Below are positions 1-5,354 of a DNA stretch of 5,354 nucleotides, in pieces (positions within the stretch are counted from its first letter, which is position 1; the number at the start of each line of letters is the position of its first letter). The translations under genes were made by a program, and so were the position numbers. Source of the DNA: Gammaproteobacteria bacterium. GTDB lineage: Bacteria > Pseudomonadota > Gammaproteobacteria > Steroidobacterales > Steroidobacteraceae. The notes beneath the pieces are model-generated. The model worked only from the letters and a program-made list of their open reading frames with translations, did not search any database and was not told the DNA's origin. The stretch lies in the NCBI GenBank assembly GCA_028293775.1, contig JAQGOD010000231.1, positions 1-5,354 on the forward strand, read 5' to 3'.

Positions 1-1793
1 TTTGCGCGCCAGTCCATGTTGCCGCTGGAGAACGAGCTGAGGCGGGCGCGCGTCTCGGTGCCATACCAGAATTCAGTGTTCTCGCTGGCCGCACGCGGCT
101 GACTGCGAATGATGCGCGGCGTAATCGCCAGCACGATCTCGGTCTTCTCGCGATCGTTGGTGTGCGTGCCGAACAAGCGTCCGATGATGGGAATTTGACT
201 CAGGCCGGGAATGCCCGCCGTGTTGCGCGTGTCGGAATCCTGAATGAGGCCCGCGAGTATCTGGGTTTCGCCGTCTTTCAGGCGCAGCAGCGTGTTCGCA
301 TTGCGCGTGCCGATGGTGTACGCCTGCGTGTTACCGACGTTCACCGTATTGGTGATCGAACTCACCTCCAACCCTACCTTGATGGCGACATCGCCGTCCT
401 GATACACGGTGGGCTGCACTTCCAGGGTCAGTCCAACATCGAGGTACTGCACGCTGCTGCTGTTCGCGCTGCCGCCCGCCGACAAGACCGTGGCTTGCGT
501 GATGACAGGCACTCGGCTGCCGATCAATATTTTCGCTTTCTCTTTGTTGCGTGCGCGAATACGCGGACTCGCCAAGGTATCGGTATTGCCCACGGTTTGC
601 AGCGCATTGGCGGTGACGCTCACGGGCGAAACAGCGATGGTGTTGGCGTTTTGGTGCGACAAATCGGAGAGCACCAACCCGGAAGCGCCGCCGCTCGCCC
701 CGGCCGCAACGGAAGTGGCGCTCGCCGTGAATGAGCCCGGCGGCGTGATACCGAAATTCAGCAGTTTGCTGCGGGCGATTTCCATGACTTCGACTTCGAT
801 GAGCACCTCCGGCTCGGGTACATCGATCGAGGCCACCAATTTTTCGGCCATGCGCACCGCGTCCGGCGTATCGCGCATTACAACCGTGCCGGTCCGCTCA
901 TCGACGAACAGGTTTTTCGCACTCAGCATGGACTTCAACATCCCTTCGACGTCTTTCGGTGCGGCGTTGGTAATGTAGAAGGTGTGGACGACCTGCTCCT
1001 CGTAGTCTTTTTGCTTCGCCGTCGTGTTCGGATAGATCAGGACCATGTTCTCCGAGAGCACTTGGCGTGCCAAGTTGTTCTGATCCAACACCAGCTCGAT
1101 GGCCTGCTCGATCGGTACCTCTTGCACGAATATCGTGGTTTTGGTGTCGCTCTTGACGTCTTTGTCGAGGATGAAATTGATGCCGGTTTGGCGTGCCAGC
1201 ACCTCGAACACCATTTTGGTCGGCGCGTCGCGGAATTGCAGCGACACTTTGGGATTCGCCTGGGCCTTCAAACGCGGCGCCACGGTCGTCGGCCCGCGCG
1301 CAATATTGATCTTGGCGGACAAATCAACGGCCGGCGTGTAGCCGGCATCCTCCTGCAACACCTTGTGCACGATGACGTCGGCCGCCTCGTAATCCTTGCG
1401 CTCGAAAGCCTTGCCGGCATCCGCGACCATGACCGCGTGACGACGATCTGCCTGCACGCCCTCGATGCCGTGCAGCGCGCGTTGATTGGTGGGTTCAATG
1501 GCGAGTACCCGCTGATAGGTCGCGACGGCCTCATCGAGTCGAGCATCGGCGCGCGCCCTGTCCGCGGCGGCTATCAGCTTCTGTACCGAGGCACTGCGGC
1601 GCGCCGCCAGATCGAGCTTGAACGATAGGTTGCTGGGATCTTTGGCTACCGCCTCGGCCAGCTTGTTGACGCCCGTTTCATAATTTCCTCGATCTACCTC
1701 GGCCAGACCTTCTCGATGCAGGCTGTTGGCGGCGCAGGCCACCAGTGCGGCGGACAGGGCGACAATCATCATTCGATGCAAAAACGTATTCAT
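1..1793 (-). CDS. TPR-containing lipoprotein secretin, GspD/PilQ/MshL superfamily (3' partial)
   Basis: Outer-membrane channel subunit of a type II secretion / type IV pilus-like system. I translated 597 codons from the ATG at 1793-1791; the frame stays open to base 1, so the stop lies outside the window. A short signal peptide ends in a lipobox L17-V18-A19-C20, with Ala after the Cys, which fits an outer-membrane lipoprotein. Residues about 25-165 look like TPR helix pairs (for example GNYETGVNKL, RLDEAVATYQRVL, KDYEAADVIVHKVL). Residues about 180-255 resemble an N0/STN domain and 266-330 an N1 secretin_N domain. The secretin core spans about 328-565, with LASPRIRARN, GIPGLSQIPIIGRLFG (527-542) and ITPRII (557-562). 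An EFWYGTE segment (574-580) and at least 17 more residues follow. There is no room for the N2/N3 repeats of classical GspD. The start overlaps the upstream stop as ATGA and has a weak AGGTG four bases upstream. The secretin call is very secure; GspD versus PilQ/MshL subtype is less so. Confidence 0.93.
   Translation of the reverse strand, partial: MNTFLHRMMIVALSAALVACAANSLHREGLAEVDRGNYETGVNKLAEAVAKDPSNLSFKLDLAARRSASVQKLIAAADRARADARLDEAVATYQRVLAIEPTNQRALHGIEGVQADRRHAVMVADAGKAFERKDYEAADVIVHKVLQEDAGYTPAVDLSAKINIARGPTTVAPRLKAQANPKVSLQFRDAPTKMVFEVLARQTGINFILDKDVKSDTKTTIFVQEVPIEQAIELVLDQNNLARQVLSENMVLIYPNTTAKQKDYEEQVVHTFYITNAAPKDVEGMLKSMLSAKNLFVDERTGTVVMRDTPDAVRMAEKLVASIDVPEPEVLIEVEVMEIARSKLLNFGITPPGSFTASATSVAAGASGGASGLVLSDLSHQNANTIAVSPVSVTANALQTVGNTDTLASPRIRARNKEKAKILIGSRVPVITQATVLSAGGSANSSSVQYLDVGLTLEVQPTVYQDGDVAIKVGLEVSSITNTVNVGNTQAYTIGTRNANTLLRLKDGETQILAGLIQDSDTRNTAGIPGLSQIPIIGRLFGTHTNDREKTEIVLAITPRIIRSQPRAASENTEFWYGTETRARLSSFSSGNMDWRA
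1734..1793 (-). other. Lipoprotein signal peptide and lipobox of the secretin
   Basis: These are the first 20 codons of the secretin gene. They give a short basic/polar N-terminus (with H6 and R7), a hydrophobic core (residues 8-18) and L17-V18-A19-C20, a standard signal-peptidase II cleavage motif. Residue +2 after the Cys is Ala rather than Asp, which argues against inner-membrane retention. Lipidation would let the secretin find the outer membrane itself, and no separate pilotin gene is present in the window. Confidence 0.8.
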
Positions 1794-2335
1794 TCCGCAC
1801 CTACGGCGAGCGATTGCTGGATTTTTAAGGGCATGTAAGTCAGCAGAAGTTGTCCGGATCTCACGCCGTCCACGCTGTACGTATTGTCCAAGGTGTCGCC
1901 AACTTTGACGTCGTACACACGATCTCCTGAGGTCAAGAAAAATGTCGGTTTTCCGTCTTGCGCCTTATAGCTGCCCATAAAGGCAAACGGCAGCGGGGGC
2001 GCACTCGGGGGAGCGGGCGCCTGCACCACCACGGGGGCGGGCGGGGGCGGCGGCGGCGCGACGTACCAGGAGTGCACGGCGAACAAGGCACCGGCCACCG
2101 TGTCTTTGACCAGCCGATCGGATGTTCTCAACGCAGCATCGAGGCTGCGCGCCTTGCGATCTGTGCCGTGAACATTTTCCGGACGTCGCGTTGGCGTGGC
2201 GGGTTGCGCCGGATCATGCCCCGCGCGCGCCGGCTCAACGGTCTGCGCATCATTGGGCATCAGCACGATATATCCGAGCACCGCCAAGGCGACACCGATG
2301 AGAATCTTGGCGCGCAAGCTTATTTTCACGCTCAC
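1790..2335 (-). CDS. Proline-rich GspC/PilP-like inner-membrane connector protein
   Basis: This is a 181-residue bitopic protein, probably the periplasm-spanning link between the inner-membrane platform and the secretin. It has a short basic N-terminus, one transmembrane helix (about 11-26), a low-complexity linker, and a strongly proline-rich stretch (about 93-116, including six consecutive prolines). A compact beta-rich C-terminal domain follows (about 117-181, with DVKVGDTL and YSVDGV), like the GspC homology region and the PilP C-terminal domain. It has no PDZ or coiled-coil domain after the HR-like region, so it is shorter than classical GspC (usually over 250 residues). It has a transmembrane anchor instead of the lipobox of PilP. 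The start is GTG, overlapping the upstream stop as GTGA, with AAGGGG just upstream. A second GTG two codons in (2329-2327) is possible. Related short genes have, from memory, been labelled 'secretion system X translation initiation factor', which I think is a misnomer. The family call rests on position and domain layout more than on motifs. Confidence 0.72.
   Translation of the reverse strand: MSVKISLRAKILIGVALAVLGYIVLMPNDAQTVEPARAGHDPAQPATPTRRPENVHGTDRKARSLDAALRTSDRLVKDTVAGALFAVHSWYVAPPPPPPAPVVVQAPAPPSAPPLPFAFMGSYKAQDGKPTFFLTSGDRVYDVKVGDTLDNTYSVDGVRSGQLLLTYMPLKIQQSLAVGAE
1995..2047 (+). other. G-rich tract opposite the proline-rich linker
   Basis: The plus (template) strand carries six runs of three to five G (starting at 1995, 2007, 2015, 2033, 2039 and 2043). 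It is opposite the codons for the proline-rich linker of the GspC/PilP-like protein. Consecutive CCX proline codons explain the runs. Quadruplex formation is possible, but the sequence does not require it. Confidence 0.5.
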
Positions 2336-3072
2336 GGCCCCTTCAGGTAGATCACAAATCCCACTTCGGCGCTCACCGCGGTATCGCCGACGTTTTTGCG
2401 CGCGATATGTAATTTGTCGAGCCCGAGCGCGGGGATGGCCGTCAAGGACTTATTGATGAAGGCTCGGACACTGGCGTACTCGGCCTTGATCGGGAACTCA
2501 AACGAGTAGCGCGCTAAACGGTCGGCGGCCGCTGGAGTGAACGTATACTTGCCCTGCTCCAGTACTACGCCGGCATCATTGGCCTGCGCGAGCACCGTCC
2601 CCAGCAGCGCGGGAATCTGTCCGCGGCTGGGAAGGCTTCCCGCGAACTGACGTGGGCTCAAACTCGAGGCGGCGGGCAAAGGTGCGGGCGTCGCCGCCTG
2701 CGACAATTGCGTGGTCAAGGACTCGATCGACTGGTGTGCCGGTATCAGCAGCACCACGACCAAAATGGCCGCTGCCGCGAGCGACATCAATCCGGCAATC
2801 CCCGGCAAACCCAAGCGCATCACACGATAGCGAAGCTCGGGTACGGCACGCACCATCAGCCGATCGAAGCGGGTTTGCAAGCTCAAGGGTGCGAGGGCTA
2901 CCCGCATCGTCGCGGACGCCGCCACGGTGGGCAAGCTTGCCGGCGATGCTTCAGCCACCGGCAAAACTTCAGCCGCCGGCAAAACTTCAGCCGCCGGCAA
3001 AACTTCCGGCGCCGGCAATGCTTCCGCCGACGGCAATGCTTCCGGTGCCGGCACTTCCCGGTACTGGCTCAT
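2332..3072 (-). CDS. PilO/GspM-like inner-membrane platform protein with repeat-rich cytoplasmic tail
   Basis: This 246-residue bitopic protein follows the PilN-like gene, as PilO follows PilN in pilus operons. A long cytoplasmic N-terminal tail (1-89) contains hexapeptide repeats of the type AEVLPA (about 8-42). One transmembrane helix follows (about 90-111), then an Ala/Pro linker (about 125-150) and a periplasmic alpha/beta domain (about 151-246) consistent with the ferredoxin-like fold of PilO/GspM. Segments such as QIPALLGTVLAQANDAGVVLEQG and YSFEFPIKAEYASVRAFI match the PilO/GspM helix-strand pattern. I chose the ATG at 3072-3070 because it forms an ATGA overlap with the upstream stop and has GGAAGGA six bases upstream. 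The same frame is open to a GTG at 3087, but that codon overlaps the Shine-Dalgarno sequence. The expected role is to pair with the PilN-like protein and hold the ATPase platform against the connector. The long N-terminal tail is unusual for PilO. The family call is fairly secure. Confidence 0.75.
   Translation of the reverse strand: MSQYREVPAPEALPSAEALPAPEVLPAAEVLPAAEVLPVAEASPASLPTVAASATMRVALAPLSLQTRFDRLMVRAVPELRYRVMRLGLPGIAGLMSLAAAAILVVVLLIPAHQSIESLTTQLSQAATPAPLPAASSLSPRQFAGSLPSRGQIPALLGTVLAQANDAGVVLEQGKYTFTPAAADRLARYSFEFPIKAEYASVRAFINKSLTAIPALGLDKLHIARKNVGDTAVSAEVGFVIYLKGP
2942..3049. repeat. Six tandem 18-bp repeats inside the PilO-like gene
   Basis: Plus-strand units of the type GGCAAAACTTCAGCCGCC repeat head to tail at 2942, 2960, 2978, 2996, 3014 and 3032. 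The units at 2960-2977 and 2978-2995 are identical, and the others differ at a few positions. Because 18 is a multiple of three the array stays in frame, encoding hexapeptides such as AEVLPA in the cytoplasmic tail of the PilO-like protein. Gain or loss of units would change tail length without a frameshift. Confidence 0.92.
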
Positions 3073-3599
3073 GTCGAATCCTTCCACTGGCCGGTCAGCT
3101 CGAAGCGCACCGGCCGCTGCGGGTCATCGGCACGGATTTCGTGGCGATCGAGCATGGGATACTCGAGGGAGCGGCTGCTCTGCAGCCGCTGCACGTAATT
3201 GAGCGCCAACTCGAGCGTGCGCGCCTCGGCGGTGACGCGCACGGAATGCTTGGCATGATCGGGTTCGACGCCCAACAGCGCGACCTGCCCCTGTGAGTCC
3301 TTGCTGGCCTGTTCCAGTTCAGCAAGCAGCAGCGTCCAAGGGGTCGCCAAATCCTGCGCGGCGCGTTCGGCGCTCACGGCAACTTTGGCATTGAGCGCCG
3401 CATCCTCAGGCGCTTCGGGCTTGCGTGCGCGCATCAACGCAGCGATTCGGTACTCGAGCCCGGCGCGCCGCTGGGTGACAAGGTGGTACTCGTAAATCAC
3501 CATGCCGACGGAAACCGCGCTCAGCACCAACAGCAGCAATCCCGGCCACCTCACGCGCCGTGAGCTGCCGACAAAGTCCATTTCGATCAGTTGTCTCAT
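3069..3599 (-). CDS. PilN-like (GspL C-terminal-like) bitopic inner-membrane platform protein
   Basis: This 176-residue protein has the layout of PilN. It has a short cytoplasmic N-terminus, a transmembrane helix (about 19-37), a helical, probably coiled-coil stretch (about 38-100, rich in Ala, Glu and Arg) and a C-terminal ferredoxin-like region (about 86-172). That region includes GQVALLGVEPD, HSVRVTAEARTLELALNYVQRLQ and RPVRFELTGQW, a strand-helix-strand pattern typical of PilN and the GspL periplasmic domain. In pilus systems PilN pairs with PilO and its N-terminal tail docks into PilM. The canonical INLLP-type docking motif is absent; the tail reads RQLIEMDFVG instead. The ATG overlaps the stop of the upstream PilM-like gene as ATGA, with AAGG four bases before it, and its own stop overlaps the next start. 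The call rests on topology, fold pattern and gene order, and agrees with all of them. Confidence 0.78.
   Translation of the reverse strand: MRQLIEMDFVGSSRRVRWPGLLLLVLSAVSVGMVIYEYHLVTQRRAGLEYRIAALMRARKPEAPEDAALNAKVAVSAERAAQDLATPWTLLLAELEQASKDSQGQVALLGVEPDHAKHSVRVTAEARTLELALNYVQRLQSSRSLEYPMLDRHEIRADDPQRPVRFELTGQWKDST
3079..3085 (-). promoter_or_regulatory. Shine-Dalgarno sequence of the PilO-like gene
   Basis: On the minus strand the bases read GGAAGGA, six bases before the ATG at 3072, within the last codons of the PilN-like gene. It supports the ATG over the in-frame GTG at 3087, which partly overlaps this motif. Confidence 0.75.
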
Positions 3600-4411
3600 G
3601 CCGCCTTACGCCGCAGATACTCGAGTTGATGCAGTGTGGTGAGCGGCGGATTGGGCTCGTCCAGCCACTCGAGATCGGCCGTCATCTCCGGCCGCACCGT
3701 GCGCAGCGCAATGGGCAAATCCACATACACCCGTCCGTCGGTGGGGCTGGAGCTGGCAAGCCGGCCGAAGGTTTGCAGCCGCTTCAGTTCCCGCGCCCAA
3801 TCGACGCCAATGCGCACCGCGTGTACGCGGTCGATACCTTGTGCGCACATGCGCAGCGCCGCGAGCGAGCCCTCTTCGACCGTAACGAACCACGCCGCCG
3901 CCGCGGCAGGCAAGGCGTGCCGCCAGGTGTTGAACGCGGCGATCAGTTGCGGCTGCACGGTGATCAGCTTCTGGCCGTGGCGCAGCGTGAGATCCTTGAG
4001 CGCCGTCAACAGCGCCGTCGGCACCGCGCTCGCCAGACAGGATACGCCGGGAGGAGCAGAGGATAAGGTAATGCTCCATTCGCTCATGGACTCACCAAAC
4101 ACGCTGGAGAGCAGTTCCCGGGCATGCGCCAAGCGTTCGGCGGGCGCGCTCAGCGAGTCCGACCACGGCACGACGGTGTAGCGCACCCAGTGGTCGGCTA
4201 GTACGATGCGCGCCCCGGCATCCGACCAGCCGCCCGCCTCCAGATGGCCCTCATACACCTTCAGCGCGCTTTCCCAACCGTTCGCTGTTTCGGCCACGGC
4301 ATGATCTTCTTCACGTTCCAGCACCGGACGTATCCCGCGCTTGATCCGCACGAGGTAAATGCGCCGCGGCGTCACATAGACGCCGACTTCGTTACGCCAT
4401 AACGGTGACAC
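3596..4411 (-). CDS. PilM / GspL-cytoplasmic-domain-like protein
   Basis: This 271-residue protein has no transmembrane helix or signal peptide, so it is predicted cytoplasmic. It sits where PilM sits in a pilMNOPQ operon, directly before the PilN-like gene. In that role it would be the actin-like-fold adaptor linking the ATPase to the membrane platform. The N-terminal strands VGVYVTPRRIYLVRI (about 9-23) and the segment IVLADHWVRYTVVPW (about 69-83) resemble the early strands of PilM/GspL-type folds. A later hydrophobic block (about 168-187, AAAAAWFVTVEEGSLAALR) could be a second-lobe strand pair. I could not recognise an intact actin-like nucleotide-binding motif. I chose the GTG at 4411-4409 because a strong GGAGGAGGT lies five bases upstream. 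The longer frame to a TTG at 4462 has no such support and would overlap the ATPase gene by 71 bases. With the GTG start the overlap is 20 bases. The call relies largely on context. Confidence 0.62.
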   Translation of the reverse strand: MSPLWRNEVGVYVTPRRIYLVRIKRGIRPVLEREEDHAVAETANGWESALKVYEGHLEAGGWSDAGARIVLADHWVRYTVVPWSDSLSAPAERLAHARELLSSVFGESMSEWSITLSSAPPGVSCLASAVPTALLTALKDLTLRHGQKLITVQPQLIAAFNTWRHALPAAAAAWFVTVEEGSLAALRMCAQGIDRVHAVRIGVDWARELKRLQTFGRLASSSPTDGRVYVDLPIALRTVRPEMTADLEWLDEPNPPLTTLHQLEYLRRKAA

Positions 4412-5354
4412 GATTGACCTCCTCCAAGGTGGTTTCGCCCCGCCGCACCAAATCGAGCGCAACGTTGCGAATCAAACGCACGCCGCCCTTCTTCGACATC
4501 TCCTTCAGTTGGCGCACCGGCACACGATTGATGATGGCCTCGCGCAATTCGTCGTTGAGCACCAGCAGCTCCCCGATTGCCTTGCGGCCCCGGTAACCGC
4601 TGCCGCGGCAATGCTGGCAACCCCTGCCCACCGTAAAATTGAATGCGGCGCTCGCAGCCGCCGTCAACTGCGACTCATCGAGAAGTTGCCGCGAGGGGAT
4701 GTGCGGCTCCGCGCATTGCTCGCACACGATGCGGATCAAGCGCTGCGCCAACACGCCTGACAGCGCGGATACGAAGCTGTAGGTGTCCACGCCCATGTGC
4801 GTAAAGCGGCTCACCACGTCAAATACGTTGTTGGCGTGGACGGTGGTAAATACAAGATGGCCGGTGAGCGCGGACTGAATGGCAATCTGTGCCGTCTCGG
4901 AGTCGCGAATTTCTCCTACCATGATCTTGTCCGGATCGTGACGCAGGATGGATCTTAAGCCGCGCGCGAAGGTCAGCCCTTTCTTTTCGTTGACGGGAAT
5001 CTGCAGTACCCCTTGCAGCTGGTACTCGACCGGATCCTCGATGGTGACAATTTTGTCGGACCCCGTCTGGGTTTCTGATATCGCCGCATACAACGTGGTG
5101 GTTTTGCCGCTGCCGGTCGGTCCGGTCACGAGCAGCATGCCGTAAGGCAGGGAACTCAAGCGCCGCACCTGCGTCACGACGCGGCTGTCGAAGCCTAAGG
5201 CATCGAGGCGCAGTCCCTGCAAGCGCTCCGTCAGTGCCTGTTTGTCGAGGGCGCGCAGCACCGCATCTTCCCCGAAGATACTTGGAATGATGGAGACGCG
5301 AAAATCGATTGGACGGCGATCCAAGGCAATGCTGAAGCGGCCGTCCTGAGGCAC
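4392..5354 (-). CDS. GspE/PilB-type secretion/pilus assembly ATPase (5' partial)
   Basis: Cytoplasmic hexameric traffic ATPase that powers pseudopilin or pilin polymerisation. Only the C-terminal 320 residues are in the window; the N-terminal domains lie beyond 5354, and the first in-window codon, a GTG, is almost certainly internal. Visible elements, numbered within the fragment, are the end of the N2 domain (DGRFSIAL... RVSIIPSIFGEDAVLRALDK), Walker A GPTGSGKT (78-85), the Asp box IEDPVE (105-110), the Walker B region HDPDKIMVGEIRDSE (139-153) and the His box TGHLVFTTVHAN (164-175). A tetracysteine zinc site C211-xx-C214...C246-xx-C249 is complete, a hallmark of GspE and PilB and absent from PilT-type retraction ATPases. 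The protein ends in a normal GspE C-terminus and TAA. It is followed, with a 20-base overlap, by the PilM-like gene. GspE versus PilB/MshE cannot be settled from this part alone. Confidence 0.95.
   Translation of the reverse strand: MPQDGRFSIALDRRPIDFRVSIIPSIFGEDAVLRALDKQALTERLQGLRLDALGFDSRVVTQVRRLSSLPYGMLLVTGPTGSGKTTTLYAAISETQTGSDKIVTIEDPVEYQLQGVLQIPVNEKKGLTFARGLRSILRHDPDKIMVGEIRDSETAQIAIQSALTGHLVFTTVHANNVFDVVSRFTHMGVDTYSFVSALSGVLAQRLIRIVCEQCAEPHIPSRQLLDESQLTAAASAAFNFTVGRGCQHCRGSGYRGRKAIGELLVLNDELREAIINRVPVRQLKEMSKKGGVRLIRNVALDLVRRGETTLEEVNRVTVMA
4417..4425 (-). promoter_or_regulatory. Strong Shine-Dalgarno sequence of the PilM-like gene
   Basis: On the minus strand the bases read GGAGGAGGT, an extended match to the anti-Shine-Dalgarno sequence, five bases before the GTG at 4411. 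It lies inside the last codons of the ATPase gene and fixes the start of the PilM-like gene. It is the best ribosome binding site in the window. Confidence 0.85.

Noticed and set aside
162..1628. Long plus-strand open frames (162-734, 409-978, 984-1628) opposite the secretin gene
   Set aside because: The minus-strand frame across this whole interval encodes a clear secretin with signal peptide, N domains and core motifs. The plus-strand products are Arg/Gly/His-rich or low-information and match no family I know; they are antisense shadows of GC-rich coding sequence.
2033..2060. G-quadruplex regulatory element
   Set aside because: The G runs are fully explained by consecutive proline codons on the opposite strand. 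A canonical four-run motif with short loops is not clearly present, so I list it only as a G-rich tract.
2942..3049. CRISPR array
   Set aside because: The 18-bp units are contiguous with no spacers, stay in frame and lie within a coding sequence.
3073..3087. Upstream GTG start (3087) for the PilO-like gene
   Set aside because: The GTG overlaps the GGAAGGA ribosome binding site of the ATG at 3072, and only the ATG gives the ATGA overlap seen at the other junctions.
2652..3296. Plus-strand open frames opposite the PilO-like gene with apparent KLQPPA-type repeats
   Set aside because: The peptide repeats are only the antisense reading of the 18-bp tandem array. Conserved topology and start/stop coupling support the minus-strand gene.
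3606..4079. Alternative minus-strand frame inside the PilM-like gene
   Set aside because: It is a frame-shifted shadow, rich in Arg/Ala/Gly, lying within a longer frame that has a strong Shine-Dalgarno sequence and coupled junctions.
4412..4462. Upstream TTG start (4462) for the PilM-like gene
   Set aside because: There is no good Shine-Dalgarno sequence, it would overlap the ATPase gene by 71 bases, and the added residues are only a shadow of the ATPase C-terminus.

Overview
This 5.35 kb window is one unbroken block of minus-strand coding sequence. Six genes are packed without a gap, and every visible junction overlaps. Read in the direction of transcription (right to left) they are: the C-terminal part of a GspE/PilB-type assembly ATPase; a PilM/GspL-cytoplasmic-like protein; a PilN-like bitopic membrane protein; a PilO/GspM-like bitopic membrane protein; a short proline-rich GspC/PilP-like connector; and a secretin (GspD/PilQ/MshL superfamily) that runs off the left edge. 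No RNA gene, mobile element, CRISPR array, promoter or terminator was found, and none is expected inside such a tightly coupled operon. No non-coding stretch exceeds a few bases.

The high G+C content, the diderm-type secretin made as a lipoprotein, and the protein flavour suggest a proteobacterium, most likely beta- or gammaproteobacterial. This is an inference, and I cannot name a genus.

Together the genes encode most of an envelope-spanning type II secretion / type IV pilus-like machine. The ATPase would power pseudopilin assembly in the cytoplasm. The PilM-, PilN- and PilO-like proteins would form the inner-membrane platform. The GspC/PilP-like protein would reach across the periplasm, and the secretin would form the outer-membrane channel. 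The order E-M-N-O-C/P-D mixes features of both systems. The platform is split as in type IV pili (separate PilM and PilN instead of fused GspL), while the ATPase and the secretin tail look like those of T2SS-like clusters. From memory, similar clusters in Betaproteobacteria have been labelled 'secretion system X' in genome annotations. Their substrates are, as far as I know, poorly defined.

The most notable points are: the secretin, with lipobox, TPR-like region, a reduced N-domain set and a C-terminal tail that continues beyond the window; a run of six 18-bp tandem repeats that lengthens the cytoplasmic tail of the PilO-like protein; a chain of 4-bp start/stop overlaps; and the loss of the usual PilN N-terminal motif next to a divergent PilM-like partner. 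The pseudopilin and GspF-type genes are not in the window and presumably lie just outside it.
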